DNA of 64,000 nucleotides, taken from NCBI GenBank assembly GCA_945863885.1, contig CAMAZY010000002.1:1-64000 (forward strand). The letters are read 5' to 3'. Numbering within the stretch: position 1 is the stretch's first letter; every line of letters starts with the position of its first letter. The position numbers and the translations under genes were made by a program. Positions 1 through 10,089 of this stretch are shown piece by piece. Source of the DNA: an uncultured Clostridia bacterium. Lineage in GTDB: Bacteria > Bacillota > Clostridia > Oscillospirales > Acutalibacteraceae. The notes under the pieces were generated by a model. The model was given only the letters and a program-made list of their open reading frames with translations, did no database searches and was not told where the DNA came from.

Positions 1-25
1 CATAAACACTGGGTTTTTTCGACTT

Positions 26-1525
26 TTACTTGTCAATAGGCTTCATTGTGGGGAAGAACAAAACGTCTCTGATTGCCGGTGAATCCGTCAGAAGCATAAC
101 CATACGGTCGATGCCGAAGCCGATGCCGCCTGTCGGGGGCATACCGAGCTCAAGCGCATACAGGAAGTCCTCGTCGGTGGTGTTGGCTTCCTCGTCGCCC
201 TGGGCTAAAAGTGCTTCCTGCGCCTTGAAACGTTCCCGCTGATCGATCGGGTCGTTCAGCTCCGAGTAGGCGTTCGCCATTTCCCAACCGTTCATGAAAA
301 ACTCGAAGCGTTCCACATAATTCGGATCTTCGGGCTTTTTCTTCGTAAGCGGAGAAATCTCAATCGGGTGGTCGATAACAAAGGTCGGCTGAATGAGGTG
401 TTCTTCGGCAAACTCCTCAAAGAACAGGCTTAAAATGTCACCCTTTTTGTGTCTGTCCTCGTATTCAACGTGATGCTCGTCAGCGATTTTTCTTGCTTCT
501 TCAAGTGAATGAATTTCGTTAAAGTCAACGCCGGAGTATTTCTTGACGGCGTCAACCATCGTGATGCGCTCAAACGGCTTCCCGAGATCCATCTCAACAC
601 CGTTGTAGGTGATCGTCGTTGTGCCGAGTACCTCTTTGGCAACGTGGCGGTACAGATTTTCGGTCAGATCCATCATGCCGTGATAGTCCGTGTACGCCTG
701 ATACAGCTCCATGAGTGTAAATTCGGGGTTATGACGGGTGTCAAGACCTTCGTTTCTGAAAACACGTCCGATTTCGTACACCTTTTCAAGTCCGCCGACG
801 ATAAGACGCTTTAAATAAAGCTCAAGTGAAATACGAAGCTTGATGTCAAGATCAAGGGCGTTGAAGTGGGTTTCGAACGGCCTTGCGGCAGCACCGCCTG
901 CGTTCGGAACAAGCATCGGGGTTTCAACCTCCATAAAGCCCTGAGAATCAAGATAGCTGCGGATTGTGCTGATGATTTTCGAACGGTTGACAAAGGTCTG
1001 CTTGACGTCCTGATTCATGATAAGATCGATATAACGCTGACGGTAGCGCATATCGGTGTTGGTCATGCCGTGGAACTTTTCGGGAAGAATCTGAAGACTC
1101 TTGGAAAGAAGCACGAGGCTTGACGCATGAATCGAAATTTCGCCGGTTTTGGTCTTGAATACTTCGCCGGTGATGCCGATGATGTCGCCGATGTCAAGCT
1201 TCTTGAACGCCTTGTATTCTTCTTCGCCGATGCTGTCTCTTGCAACATAGGACTGGATATTACCCTGTAAATCCTGAACGTTGCAGAAAGAGGCTTTGCC
1301 CATAACACGCTTGGACATCATTCTGCCGGCGATGCTGACGGTCTTGCCTTCAAGAGACGCAAAGTTATCCTTGATTTCCTTACTGTGGTGAGTCTGATTG
1401 TATTTTGTGATAACGAACGGATCCTGACCGGCTTGCTGAAGAGCGTCAAGTTTTTCAAGTCTGACCTTTCTCAGTTCGTTTATGTCCTGCTCCTTTTCGG
1501 GAGCGTTGTTTGCCTTATCTGCCAT
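26..1525 (-). CDS. lysS: Lysyl-tRNA synthetase, class II
   Basis: Charges tRNA-Lys with lysine in the cytoplasm. The 499-residue protein has the bacterial class II LysRS layout: an N-terminal OB-fold anticodon-binding domain (about residues 60-165), then the catalytic core with motif 2 ([15 protein letters not shown]) and motif 3 ([13 protein letters not shown]) near the C-terminus. The length is normal for the family. The gene lies 30 bp downstream of greA on the same strand, and no promoter is obvious in that gap, so it is probably the second gene of a greA-lysS operon, a common Firmicutes arrangement. The start follows an AAGGATGTGG-type ribosome site. The gene is complete, with its stop only 25 bp from the window edge. 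Very sure of the call. Confidence 0.98.
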   Translation of the reverse strand: MADKANNAPEKEQDINELRKVRLEKLDALQQAGQDPFVITKYNQTHHSKEIKDNFASLEGKTVSIAGRMMSKRVMGKASFCNVQDLQGNIQSYVARDSIGEEEYKAFKKLDIGDIIGITGEVFKTKTGEISIHASSLVLLSKSLQILPEKFHGMTNTDMRYRQRYIDLIMNQDVKQTFVNRSKIISTIRSYLDSQGFMEVETPMLVPNAGGAAARPFETHFNALDLDIKLRISLELYLKRLIVGGLEKVYEIGRVFRNEGLDTRHNPEFTLMELYQAYTDYHGMMDLTENLYRHVAKEVLGTTTITYNGVEMDLGKPFERITMVDAVKKYSGVDFNEIHSLEEARKIADEHHVEYEDRHKKGDILSLFFEEFAEEHLIQPTFVIDHPIEISPLTKKKPEDPNYVERFEFFMNGWEMANAYSELNDPIDQRERFKAQEALLAQGDEEANTTDEDFLYALELGMPPTGGIGFGIDRMVMLLTDSPAIRDVLFFPTMKPIDK

Positions 1526-1555
1526 AATGCCACATCCTTTCGGTGAATGAACGGT

Positions 1556-2041
1556 TTATCGGAAAATACCGATAACCTTGTACTTTACGATGCCGCACGG
1601 AGCCTCGACCTCGACAACGTCGCCGACTCTGTGCCCTACAAGTGCCTTGGCAACAGGGGAGTCGTCACTCTTGATCGTTTCGTCTCCCTCTTTTTTGAGG
1701 AACGAGGAAGCGGAGTTTACGATTTCGAACTTATAAATGTCGCCGAACTCCATGTCCTTGATGGTAACCTTTGTACCGGCGCCGATAACCTCTGTGCTGA
1801 TAGAATCCTCTTCGATGATGGTAGCGTTTGCAAGAATATACTCAAGCTCGCTGATTCTGGCTTCCAGCTTGCCCTGGTCGTTTCTTGCCTCGTCGTATTC
1901 AGCGTTTTCGGAAAGGTCGCCGAAAGACAGCGCAACCTGAATTTTTTCTTTGATTTCCTGTCTGCCCTCAACCTTGAGCGTTTCAAGCTCTTTTTCAAGC
2001 TCGGCAATTTCTGATTTTGTGAATATAAATTCCTGTGCCAT
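1556..2041 (-). CDS. greA: Transcription elongation factor GreA
   Basis: Rescues backtracked RNA polymerase by stimulating transcript cleavage. The 161-residue product shows the N-terminal antiparallel coiled coil (residues about 1-75) with the tip sequence FGDLSENAEYDEAR, which supplies the acidic residues that reach the polymerase active site, followed by the FKBP-like C-terminal domain with GHRVGDVVEVEAP. The ATG at 2041 (MAQEF) is preferred over an in-frame GTG-type extension 27 bp upstream because it sits just after AAAGGAAG. A near-perfect sigma-A promoter lies about 45 bp upstream. It is the first gene of a probable operon with lysS. Confidence 0.97.
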   Translation of the reverse strand: MAQEFIFTKSEIAELEKELETLKVEGRQEIKEKIQVALSFGDLSENAEYDEARNDQGKLEARISELEYILANATIIEEDSISTEVIGAGTKVTIKDMEFGDIYKFEIVNSASSFLKKEGDETIKSDDSPVAKALVGHRVGDVVEVEAPCGIVKYKVIGIFR

Positions 2042-2086
2042 AAAAAATCTTCCTTTCGTTGACACCATATTTTCTGTCAGTATGTA

Positions 2087-2115
2087 ATTATATAAAATAT
2101 CCTGTCAACTGTCAA
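2087..2115 (-). promoter_or_regulatory. Sigma-A promoter for greA-lysS
   Basis: Reading the minus strand, a perfect TTGACA -35 box (2115-2110) is separated by 17 bp from a perfect TATAAT -10 box (2092-2087). It points at greA. A second TTGACA overlaps inside the spacer. This is one of the strongest consensus promoters in the window. Confidence 0.85.
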
Positions 2116-2191
2116 TAGACATACAGCTATTATTTATCATAATAAGCCCGATTTATTTTTGCACAAATCAACAAAAATGCGCCTTTTGTAA

Positions 2192-2220
2192 TTGCTTTCT
2201 TTTGAAAATCGGTGTATAAT
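2192..2220 (+). promoter_or_regulatory. Sigma-A promoter for the M20 peptidase gene
   Basis: TTGCTT, a 17-bp spacer and TATAAT, ending 32 bp upstream of the ATG at 2253, with GTGAGGAGAAA as the ribosome site. The element is divergent from the greA promoter. Confidence 0.7.
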
Positions 2221-2252
2221 AGCCGAAAGACCTATGTGAGGAGAAATGCAAA

Positions 2253-3722
2253 ATGAAAAAATCAAAGATTATCGCTGCCGTTGCGGCGACTGCGGCTGCT
2301 GCCAATGCCGTTCATGCCGCCTGCTTCAAGCCAAAGGAGGATTCGATTCCGCTTCTTGAAAGAGAGCCGGAAAACGTCGAAAGATACCGCAAAAATCTTT
2401 CGAAAGCGATTACGATCAAAACGATTTCCCGCCGCAATCCCGACGAGACCGACTGGGCGGAGTTTGAACGCTTTCACGCTTTTCTTGACGAGGCCTATCC
2501 GCTGATTCGAGAGAAGCTTGAAAAAGAGGTTGTCCCTCCCGCAAACCTGATTTACCGCTGGAAAGGCACGAAGCCCGAGCTTGACCCGATTGCTCTTTGT
2601 GCACATCAGGACGTTGTGCCTGTTTCCAAAGGAACCGAGCAGGATTGGACGCACCCGGCATTCGACGGCTTTGACGACGGTACATACATCTGGGGCAGAG
2701 GCGCTCTCGATATGAAAAATCACCTGATTGCCGTTATGGAATCGGTTGAAACGCTTCTTGAACAGGGCTTCACGCCCGAGCGAGATGTTTATCTTCTCTT
2801 CGGTGACAATGAGGAGGTCGTAGCCAGCAACGACAACGGCGCAACGGCAATCATGAACGTTCTTCGTGACAGAGGAATTCATCTTGATGCCATTCTTGAT
2901 GAAGGCGGAGCGATGCTTCCCGTTGATGTCAAGGGTGTTATCAGCAATAAATATCTTGCCGGTATCGGCGTCGCCGAAAAAGGCTATGCCGATATTGAAA
3001 TCACCTTAAGCGCAAAGGGCGGACATTCCTCGCAGCCGCCGAAGCACACCGCTTTAGGTCAGATGGCGGACGTTATCAAGGATCTTGAAAACAATCAGTT
3101 CAAGGCTTCCTTTAACAGCAGCATGAAGTCTCTTTTCGATTCTATCGCAAGAAACTGCTCGTATCCTGTACGGCTTATCACCTGCAATCTTCCTGTTCTC
3201 TATCCTGCACTTCTTCAGATCTGTAAACTGATTCCGCCGGCTGCCTGTATGGTAAGAACAACAACCGGTATCACCATGGCTTCGGGAAGTCCCGCCGCCA
3301 ACGTTCTTCCGCAAAGAGCGTCAATCACCGTAAACTTCCGGGCGATGCCGGGCACGACGACCGAGGATCTTGTCGCTCATATCAAGAAGGTTGTCCGAAA
3401 CAAGAACATCGAAGTCAACGTCATCAACAGCAAGGAGGCTTCGAAGTTTTCACCGACCGATACAAGAACCTTTGGTATTATTGCGAAGCTTTGCAAATCC
3501 ATTGAGCCGAACGCCATTATTGCGCCTTATCTTGTTATGGGCGGTACCGACGCTTGTTATTATGAGCCGATTTGCGAAAATATTTACCGTTACGCTCCGT
3601 TTAAGGCGAACACAAGCCTGCTTCTTTGCACGCATGGAACGAACGAGCGCATTCCCGTTTCCATCATGGGTGAGGGACTGCTGTTCTTCCGCAATTATAT
3701 TCGTCAGGCGAGTGAAGAATAA
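2253..3722 (+). CDS. M20 family metallopeptidase, membrane-anchored or secreted (PM20D1/carboxypeptidase S-like)
   Basis: A 489-residue zinc peptidase or amidohydrolase. The metal-ligand motifs are in order: CAHQDVVP (His about 118), GRGALDMKN (shared Asp about 153), GDNEEV (Glu pair about 187-188), DEGGAM, and a C-terminal CTHGTNERIP His (about 461). The dimerisation/lid domain starts at SAKGGHSSQPP. This set matches the M20A subgroup of yeast carboxypeptidase S and mammalian PM20D1, which act on N-acyl or C-terminal amino acids. The first 20 residues form an Ala-rich hydrophobic segment that could be a signal peptide or anchor, so it probably acts outside the membrane (inference). It is monocistronic, with its own promoter and terminator. 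The substrate cannot be read from the sequence. Confidence 0.88.
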   Translation: MKKSKIIAAVAATAAAANAVHAACFKPKEDSIPLLEREPENVERYRKNLSKAITIKTISRRNPDETDWAEFERFHAFLDEAYPLIREKLEKEVVPPANLIYRWKGTKPELDPIALCAHQDVVPVSKGTEQDWTHPAFDGFDDGTYIWGRGALDMKNHLIAVMESVETLLEQGFTPERDVYLLFGDNEEVVASNDNGATAIMNVLRDRGIHLDAILDEGGAMLPVDVKGVISNKYLAGIGVAEKGYADIEITLSAKGGHSSQPPKHTALGQMADVIKDLENNQFKASFNSSMKSLFDSIARNCSYPVRLITCNLPVLYPALLQICKLIPPAACMVRTTTGITMASGSPAANVLPQRASITVNFRAMPGTTTEDLVAHIKKVVRNKNIEVNVINSKEASKFSPTDTRTFGIIAKLCKSIEPNAIIAPYLVMGGTDACYYEPICENIYRYAPFKANTSLLLCTHGTNERIPVSIMGEGLLFFRNYIRQASEE

Positions 3723-3735
3723 ACCAATCAAACGA

Positions 3736-3768
3736 CAAAAAGTCTCCGGGCGACCGGAGGCTTTTTTC
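3736..3768 (+). terminator. Rho-independent terminator after the M20 peptidase gene
   Basis: A short hairpin with arms TCTCCGG and CCGGAGG around a GCGA loop, followed by CTTTTTTC. It lies in the 48-bp gap between convergent genes. Confidence 0.85.
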
Positions 3769-3770
3769 AT

Positions 3771-4850
3771 TTATGTGACAATCGAATCGAGTACAGCGAT
3801 AGCGTCCGCAAATTCATTTTCATTTCTTCTGTGGAAAATCGACTTGATAATCGCAGAATAGGCACTCTCTTTTTCCGGCTCGGGCTCCGATTCCTCGGCT
3901 TTTTTATCCTCGTAGAGCCGTTTTAAGCTGACAAGAAATTCATCTTTTTTATACACTTTCAGCCTTTCAAGCTTCAGCTCGTACGCCAGATGCTCAAGCT
4001 CCTGCACCGTGTCGGGTCCGTACTTTTTGATAAGCGCCTTGAAATCTCTCGGTGTAAAATAGAATATCTTCCCCGAAAGTTTGGAAAAGGCTTTCTTTGC
4101 GTCAAGGTAGCCCATCTCCATGCGCATTTCAATCGTCTGCGAATCGAAGTCAAAGGCGGCGCCGATGTCGTCGGTGTTGTATGGCTTGATGTAAACAAAC
4201 TCGCTGTTCGAAAAATCGAGATTGCTGCTGACTCCCTTTATCGTGGAAATATCAATCACGATCAGCCGGTTGTAGCCGCTTTTGCGAAGAACGGAAACCG
4301 GTACATTGTTGTAAACGCCGCCGTCAAGAAAGCGTTCGCCCTCCGGACCGATTCCGGCGACAAGCGGAACGTTTGAGGATGCAAGCAGATAGTCAATCAG
4401 CTGACCCTCGGGGATATCGTCCAGAAACAGCTCGAGTGGCTTTACACCCTGCGTCATCTGAACGGTAACGATGGCAAAGGGAATGTTTTTCTCCCTGATT
4501 TTCTTTTCGTCTATGTATTCGGTCAAAAAATCTCTGGTCGGCGAAGCGTCGATTCCTTTTTTTTTGATGAACTCCCGAAAAAGCGTTACCCAGTTTTTTC
4601 TGCTGAACAGATTTTCGGGATCAGGCAGCTCCTCTTCGATGTTGACGCCCTTGTCAACGGTTACGGTCTGCCAAAGCTCAAGTGCTCTGTCATAATCGTC
4701 GGCAACCATCAGAGCACCGTTGATTGAACCGATTGAAACACCGGCAACCGCATTGAACGTGATGCCCATTTCCCTCAGGGCTTTCCAAGCGCCTATCTGA
4801 TACGCTCCCTTTGCGCCGCCGCCTGCCAAAACAAGTCCGTACGGTTTCAT
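3771..4850 (-). CDS. Patatin-like phospholipase
   Basis: A 359-residue probable lipid acyl hydrolase of the bacterial patatin family (RssA/YchK-like). The N-terminus carries the oxyanion glycine-rich loop GGGAKG (residues 10-15) and the nucleophile elbow GVSIGS with Ser39. The catalytic Asp is in FLDGGVYNNVP (about residue 176), so the Ser-Asp dyad is complete. No signal peptide or membrane segment is seen. The last 60 residues are charged and rich in Lys and Glu. The gene follows hemW by 15 bp and is the last gene of the lepA-hemW-patatin operon. In many Firmicutes hrcA-grpE-dnaK follows hemW here, so the partner is unusual. The substrate is unknown; membrane phospholipid turnover is a family-based guess. 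Confidence 0.9.
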   Translation of the reverse strand: MKPYGLVLAGGGAKGAYQIGAWKALREMGITFNAVAGVSIGSINGALMVADDYDRALELWQTVTVDKGVNIEEELPDPENLFSRKNWVTLFREFIKKKGIDASPTRDFLTEYIDEKKIREKNIPFAIVTVQMTQGVKPLELFLDDIPEGQLIDYLLASSNVPLVAGIGPEGERFLDGGVYNNVPVSVLRKSGYNRLIVIDISTIKGVSSNLDFSNSEFVYIKPYNTDDIGAAFDFDSQTIEMRMEMGYLDAKKAFSKLSGKIFYFTPRDFKALIKKYGPDTVQELEHLAYELKLERLKVYKKDEFLVSLKRLYEDKKAEESEPEPEKESAYSAIIKSIFHRRNENEFADAIAVLDSIVT

Positions 4851-4865
4851 ATTCTCTCCTCCTTC

Positions 4866-5972
4866 TCAGAACAAAAGCTCTGCGATGACCGAATTCGAGA
4901 GCAAAAATCCATTTTCGGTCAGCCGGATTCCGCTTTTGTCCAAAGTGATAACTTCGTATTTCATAAGATTTTTCGCTTCTTTTATGATGCTGTCCGGGAA
5001 GGCTTTGCCGAACCGCTTTTGAAATTCGTCAAACCGCACACCGTTCGTTAATCTTAGCCGGAGCATGATGTATTCTTCCTCACCGCCGCCGAAGCCGTCG
5101 TCCTTGGGCTTCTTGCCGTTTAAAAAGCCATCAAAATCCCGCTCAAAATAAAACCGTTTTCCGTCAAGAAACGAGTGAGCGGACGGACCTAAGCCTAAAT
5201 ACTCCTCATCGTTCCAATATTTCAGATTGTGCCGGCTTTCGAAGCCCGGACGGGCAAAGTTTGAAATTTCATACTGAAAAATCCCGTTTTCCCGAAGCCT
5301 CTTTACCGTGTGAAGATAAAGTTCACAGACTGCGTCCTCGTCGGGCAGAGAAAGACTGTTGCGTTTTTCGAAAAGCGGCGTGCCCTCTTCAAGCTTCAAC
5401 AGGTATGCGCTGACGTGCTTTGTGTCAAGCGAAAGGATAAAGTCAAGGCTTTCGTCAAGCGTGTCGATGGTCTGATTTTCAAGACCAAGCATCAGGTCAA
5501 GCGAGATGTTTTCGAATCCGTTTGCCCGGAAAAGCTCAACCGCCTGTTTTGCCTGCTGACTGTCCGACAGCCGGCCGAGGCTTTTTCTTTCGCTCGTCAC
5601 TGCCGACTGAATGCCCATGGAAATGCGGTTGGCACCCGCTTCCCGAAGCGCTTTGACAAGCTTTTCATCAACTGACGAGGGGTTACATTCGACCGTGATT
5701 TCGCAGTCGGGTGTAACGGAAAAACAGCTTCGGATTTTTTCGATGAGATGACTGATTCTTTCCCCGCCGAAAACGGACGGTGTGCCGCCGCCTATATATA
5801 TGGTATCAACCGGGCAGTTTATGACCGCCGAGTATTCGTCTGTCCGCTTTAAAAGAGCGTCAAGGTAGCGGTTCATCGTGCCTTCATCGGGCACAAACGA
5901 ATAAAAATCGCAGTAGCCGCATTTACTCAGGCAAAACGGGATATGAATATACAGCCCGATGTTATCAGTCAT
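4866..5972 (-). CDS. hemW: HemW-type radical SAM protein (heme chaperone, formerly annotated HemN-like)
   Basis: A 368-residue radical SAM protein. The [4Fe-4S]/SAM motif is near the N-terminus, [13 protein letters not shown] (Cys14, 18 and 21), with the Phe after CD that is typical of HemW rather than true coproporphyrinogen oxidase. IYIGGGTPS and the C-terminal HemN_C region ([11 protein letters not shown] onward) follow. HemW binds and transfers heme. No heme biosynthesis genes lie nearby. The chosen ATG overlaps the end of lepA by 8 bp; a longer reading would run deep into lepA. lepA-hemW coupling is classical in Firmicutes. Confidence 0.92.
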   Translation of the reverse strand: MTDNIGLYIHIPFCLSKCGYCDFYSFVPDEGTMNRYLDALLKRTDEYSAVINCPVDTIYIGGGTPSVFGGERISHLIEKIRSCFSVTPDCEITVECNPSSVDEKLVKALREAGANRISMGIQSAVTSERKSLGRLSDSQQAKQAVELFRANGFENISLDLMLGLENQTIDTLDESLDFILSLDTKHVSAYLLKLEEGTPLFEKRNSLSLPDEDAVCELYLHTVKRLRENGIFQYEISNFARPGFESRHNLKYWNDEEYLGLGPSAHSFLDGKRFYFERDFDGFLNGKKPKDDGFGGGEEEYIMLRLRLTNGVRFDEFQKRFGKAFPDSIIKEAKNLMKYEVITLDKSGIRLTENGFLLSNSVIAELLF

Positions 5973-7776
5973 CTTCAAGCTTGAGCACCGCCATAAACGC
6001 CTCCTGGGGAACCTCAACGGTACCGAATTTGCGCATACGCTTTTTGCCTTCCTTCTGTTTCTCAAGAAGCTTTTTCTTTCTTGTAATGTCGCCGCCGTAG
6101 CATTTGGCAAGAACGTCCTTTCTCATTGCCTTGACGGTTTCGCGGGCGATGACCTTGCTGCCGACCGCAATCTGAATCGGGATTTCAAACATCTGTCTCG
6201 GAATGTTGTCCTTGAGCTTTTCGGCGATTTTTCTCGCTCTTGCCTGCGCCTTGTCGGCGTGAATGATAAAGCTCAAAGCGTCGATGATGTCGCCGTTCAA
6301 CAGTACGTCAAGCTTGATGAGATTCGAACGCTTATAGCTTGCGATTTCGTAGTCGAACGAGGCGTAGCCCCTTGTTCTTGATTTCAAAACGTCAAAGAAA
6401 TCGTAGATGATTTCGTTCAGCGGCAGTTCGTAGTGAATGTCAACACGGTCGCTCGCAAGGTACGTCATGTCCTTGAAAACGCCCCGTCTGTCCTGACAAA
6501 GATCCATAATCGCACCGACATAATCGGGCGGTGAATAGATATGGGCGTTCGTAATCGGCTCCTCGGGGTAGTCGATATCCGCCGGATCGGGATAATGCGT
6601 GGGATTGTCCACCTCGACGACCGAGCCGTCGCGAAGATGAATTTTATAAATAACGCTCGGCACGGTCGTCACAAGGTCAAGGTTATACTCTCTTTCAAGC
6701 CGCTCTTGAATGATTTCAAGATGAAGAAGACCTAAAAAGCCGCAGCGGAAGCCGAAGCCGAGTGCGCCCGAGGTTTCCGGCTCGTAGGAAAGGGAAGCGT
6801 CGTTTAACTGAAGCTTTTCGAGTGCGTCACGAAGCGCTTCATAGTCCGCACCGTCCGCCGGATATACGCCGCAGAACACCATCGGATTGACCTTTCGGTA
6901 GCCGGGCAGGGGAGTGTCCGCTTTTCTTTCAAGCTTGGTGACAGTGTCTCCGACCTTTGCGTCACGGACGGTTTTGATTGAAGCCGTGATATAGCCGACC
7001 TCACCGGCAGAAAGCTCTTCACACGGTTCAAGCCCCGTCGCCCTCATGTAGCCGACTTCGACAACGTTGAACTGTGCACCAGTCGCCATCATCAGCATCG
7101 TTTCGCCGGCTTTTAAGGTGCCCTCCATAATTCTGACATAGACGATAACGCCCCGGTAATTGTCGTACACGGAGTCGAAAATCAAAGCACGAAGCGGTGC
7201 GTCGTCGTTGGCGTCGGGCGCCGGGATATCTTCAACGATGCGCTCGAGCACCTGACGGACGTTTTCGCCCGTTTTGGCGGAAACCCTCGGTGCGTTTGAG
7301 CAGTCAAGACCGATTACGTCCTCGACCTCCTCGGCGACTCGCTCGGGGTCGGCGGCAGGCAGGTCGATTTTATTGATAACCGGCACGATTTCAAGATTAT
7401 GGTCAAGCGCAAGATAGGTGTTCGCAAGCGTCTGCGCCTCGATGCCTTGCGAAGCGTCAACAATCAGGATAGCTCCCTCGCAGGCGGCAAGAGAACGGGA
7501 CACCTCGTAGTTAAAGTCAACGTGACCCGGGGTGTCAATCAGGTTCAGCTCGTACTCCTGACCGTTGTCAGCTTTATAGTTGAGCTTGACGGCGTGCGCC
7601 TTTATCGTAATGCCTCTTTCCCGTTCAAGATCCATGTCGTCAAGAAGCTGAGCGGTCATATCCCGGGAAGCAACGGAATCGGTCAGCTCTAAAAGCCGGT
7701 CGGCAAGAGTGGACTTGCCGTGGTCGATATGAGCAATGATGGAAAAGTTTCGTATATTTTCTTTGGGTATTGCCAA
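5965..7776 (-). CDS. lepA: Elongation factor 4 (LepA) GTPase
   Basis: A 603-residue translational GTPase that acts on stalled or mis-translocated ribosomes. Visible motifs are G1 AHIDHGKST (about residues 15-23), the RERGITIK switch, G3 DTPGH and G4 NKID. EF4-specific C-terminal features include the [13 protein letters not shown] segment and the basic tail [20 protein letters not shown] at 7776 ([12 protein letters not shown]) is preferred. The in-frame GTG at 7785 lies within the GAGGTGA ribosome site itself, and TTG is 5 bp beyond it. It is the first gene of the lepA-hemW-patatin operon. Confidence 0.97.
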   Translation of the reverse strand: MAIPKENIRNFSIIAHIDHGKSTLADRLLELTDSVASRDMTAQLLDDMDLERERGITIKAHAVKLNYKADNGQEYELNLIDTPGHVDFNYEVSRSLAACEGAILIVDASQGIEAQTLANTYLALDHNLEIVPVINKIDLPAADPERVAEEVEDVIGLDCSNAPRVSAKTGENVRQVLERIVEDIPAPDANDDAPLRALIFDSVYDNYRGVIVYVRIMEGTLKAGETMLMMATGAQFNVVEVGYMRATGLEPCEELSAGEVGYITASIKTVRDAKVGDTVTKLERKADTPLPGYRKVNPMVFCGVYPADGADYEALRDALEKLQLNDASLSYEPETSGALGFGFRCGFLGLLHLEIIQERLEREYNLDLVTTVPSVIYKIHLRDGSVVEVDNPTHYPDPADIDYPEEPITNAHIYSPPDYVGAIMDLCQDRRGVFKDMTYLASDRVDIHYELPLNEIIYDFFDVLKSRTRGYASFDYEIASYKRSNLIKLDVLLNGDIIDALSFIIHADKAQARARKIAEKLKDNIPRQMFEIPIQIAVGSKVIARETVKAMRKDVLAKCYGGDITRKKKLLEKQKEGKKRMRKFGTVEVPQEAFMAVLKLEDD

Positions 7777-7811
7777 GCTATTCACCTCAATTTTATATCA
7801 ATAATTATAAT

Positions 7812-7840
7812 ATTTTATCATAAAAATGGGTGGTTGGCAA
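7812..7840 (-). promoter_or_regulatory. Probable sigma-A promoter for the lepA operon
   Basis: On the minus strand, TTGCCA (7840-7835), 17 bp, then TAAAAT (7817-7812), ending 35 bp before the lepA start. The boxes match less well than those at greA. Confidence 0.6.
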
Positions 7841-7981
7841 TACAAAAAGGTAATTTGTTGCTTCATTCCTTAACATTTCCGGCATGGTTTCAATATTTAT
7901 TTTCATTTTGTCAGCCATGTCGGAATATGCGGCTGATTTTGTTCGCTTCGTGTGATTTATTTTAATATTTTGTTAAATAAG

Positions 7982-8010
7982 TATTGCTAATTCATGTGAA
8001 ATGGTATAAA
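7982..8010 (+). promoter_or_regulatory. Probable extended -10 promoter for the secreted hydrolase at 8049
   Basis: TATAAA preceded by TGG, an extended -10 element. The -35 match 17 bp upstream (TATTGC) is poor. The gene start follows an AAAAGGAGAAA ribosome site. Confidence 0.5.
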
Positions 8011-8048
8011 ATGACTACGTTACATTCCTAACAAAAGGAGAAATCGAT

Positions 8049-9842
8049 ATGAAAAAAATGAAACAACTTGTAAGCATATTGCTGGTTCTCGTGCTTGCTT
8101 TATCCTCGTGTGCGGTTTTCACGTTCGCCGAAGACTCGAATCCGGTAAATTCGGCTTACACACCCGATTATGACACCGAAACCCCCGTCATTCTGATTCA
8201 CGGCTTCGGTCAGAACTATACCTATTCGCTCAATGAGGACGGCAGCCGCAAAACCGACAAAAACGGCGACTATGTCACCGGCTGGCCGCTGAAGCTTGAT
8301 GTAATGGCCTTAGTCGGCGGGATTCTTCCGAACCTTATCAAGTCGATTGTCACAAGACGGGACGGCGGACTTTCCGAGGCGATGGAAAAAGCAGTTTCAA
8401 AAGCCTTGCCGGCGCTTGAAAAAGATAACGAGGGAAATTATGTTACTCCCATGGAAGTGCCCTGCTATGAATATCCGTTTTCGGAAATGACCGAGGAGGA
8501 AAAGGAAAGCTGCTACGAGCATATCCCCGTTCAGGAAATCGGCGATATTGCCGATGAAAGCCGTGTGTATTACTTCGGCTACGACACGTTCGGCGACGTC
8601 ACCGAAACGGCCGCAAAGCTTCACCGCTTTGTCCGTGAAATCGTTCTTCCGCAGACGGGCGCCGATAAGGTCAGCCTTTGCCCGATCAGCCTGGGCGGAA
8701 CAATCGCCGTTGAATACCTCGATAAGTATCCCGAGGATTACAGCCTGATTAAAAAGATCGTCTATGTTGTTCCCGCCATTGACGGAACGGATATCGTCGG
8801 AGACCTTCTTACCGACAATCTCAGCTTTTACGATGACGATGAAACCCTTTACAACAATCTGCTTGTCACCCTGATGGGCGACAGCTATGCAACATATCTG
8901 ATCAATCTTGCTCTCCGGCTTCTTCCGTCGTCGGTTCTCAAGGAGGCCTTAAGGGGCTTTGCAAAGGGAGCCGTTAAGACGATTGCTCTTCCGAATACAC
9001 AAATCTGGGCGTTGTGTCCGACGGAGTATTATGCCGAAGCTCGCTCGATCTGGCTTGATAACGAAGAGTATGCTTCTATTGCCGCAAAGGTAGATTCTTT
9101 CATGCAGGCAAGAGCCAACTTTGAAAGCAATCAGAATAAGCTGATTGCCGGCGGAACGCAGATTTACGATATTGTCTGCTACGGCAACAAGCTTTATCCG
9201 TTCAGCAAGGATTACAGAACAACAAATGCCGATGGTTTGATTGATGCCGAGTCTACCTCAATGGGGGCGACCTTTGCTCCTCTCGGTTCGACGCTTCCTG
9301 CCGATTATGTTCAGGCGGGAACCTATTGCAGCGACCCGACGCATAACCATATTTCCCCCGACAGAACGGTTGACCCGACAACGGGACTTCTTCCCGACAC
9401 AACATGGTACTTCGACGGTCAGCCTCATGAATCGCTCGGAAGTGATGATGTTTGCATCAAGCTTGCGGTTCAGCTTCTTTGCGACAACAATATGAAGAAC
9501 GTGTATTCCAACCCCGAAAGCTATCCGCAGTACAACGGCTACCGACTTTCCCGCAAGGTTAAGACCTATTTAAAAGATTGGGAAGAAGCTGATAAATCTT
9601 CGATGACGGCTGAGCAGATTGCCGAAGTCGAGGCGGCTGTCAATAGGGCGCAAGAGCTATTAAACGAAACCGTCATTGATTCTGATGCATGGATCGAGGG
9701 ACAGAACAATCTGAAGCTGGCTCTTATCCATGCAGGAGTTATTGAAAACGATGAGCCGTCCTGTTTCGAAAAGGGCGTGACCGTCGTGACAAGGGAACTG
9801 TCAAGACGGGTCAATGCGTTGTTTTCCTATCTGAAAAAGTAA
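8049..9842 (+). CDS. Secreted alpha/beta hydrolase (lipase/esterase-like), paralogue of the gene at 50159
   Basis: A 597-residue exported protein. The N-terminus is a signal peptide ending near FTFA-EDS. LSSC within it could instead act as a lipobox, so lipoprotein anchoring is possible. An oxyanion-loop motif PVILIHGFGQN follows, then a nucleophile elbow PISLGG with Ser214, where the usual first Gly is Pro. A conserved late segment around NHISPDRTVD (about residues 435-450) carries candidate acid/His residues. The 520-residue protein at 50159 shares this order: HGFG/TGFG, S-x-G-G, and NHxSPDxxVDxxTG followed by TWYF. The C-terminus ends in a basic amphipathic helix. The substrate is unknown; lipase is a fold-level guess. 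It is monocistronic with its own terminator. Confidence 0.75.
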   Translation: MKKMKQLVSILLVLVLALSSCAVFTFAEDSNPVNSAYTPDYDTETPVILIHGFGQNYTYSLNEDGSRKTDKNGDYVTGWPLKLDVMALVGGILPNLIKSIVTRRDGGLSEAMEKAVSKALPALEKDNEGNYVTPMEVPCYEYPFSEMTEEEKESCYEHIPVQEIGDIADESRVYYFGYDTFGDVTETAAKLHRFVREIVLPQTGADKVSLCPISLGGTIAVEYLDKYPEDYSLIKKIVYVVPAIDGTDIVGDLLTDNLSFYDDDETLYNNLLVTLMGDSYATYLINLALRLLPSSVLKEALRGFAKGAVKTIALPNTQIWALCPTEYYAEARSIWLDNEEYASIAAKVDSFMQARANFESNQNKLIAGGTQIYDIVCYGNKLYPFSKDYRTTNADGLIDAESTSMGATFAPLGSTLPADYVQAGTYCSDPTHNHISPDRTVDPTTGLLPDTTWYFDGQPHESLGSDDVCIKLAVQLLCDNNMKNVYSNPESYPQYNGYRLSRKVKTYLKDWEEADKSSMTAEQIAEVEAAVNRAQELLNETVIDSDAWIEGQNNLKLALIHAGVIENDEPSCFEKGVTVVTRELSRRVNALFSYLKK

Positions 9843-9860
9843 AATAAAATAAGTGGATTC

Positions 9861-9896
9861 AAAAACGCCTTCGCCTTGAATGGAAAGGCGTTTTTG
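9861..9896 (+). terminator. Rho-independent terminator
   Basis: AAAAACGCCTT pairs with AAGGCGTTTTT around a short loop. The U-tract is part of the stem, so the element could also act on the minus strand. Confidence 0.85.
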
Positions 9897-9987
9897 TGAT
9901 GTAAAAAAGCATGCGCATTCGCATGAAAACCGTTTGTGCCGAAAATGTCATACTCTGTATCTGATTAGGAATATTAAAAAAAATCTG

Positions 9988-10016
9988 TTGATTTTTTTCG
10001 ACAAATATGGTAGCAT
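9988..10016 (+). promoter_or_regulatory. Promoter for the zinc-ribbon/vWA cassette
   Basis: TTGATT, 17 bp, TAGCAT, with TGG before the -10 as an extended element. The core sequence CGACAAATATGGTA closely resembles the promoter region at about 23677-23692 ahead of the kinase/V-ATPase operon. Confidence 0.55.
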
Positions 10017-10089
10017 TAACTAAACATATCAAATTGGCTGATTATGCGGTTTTTGATTATGAAAGAATAAAAAAAATGGAGGATTTCTT

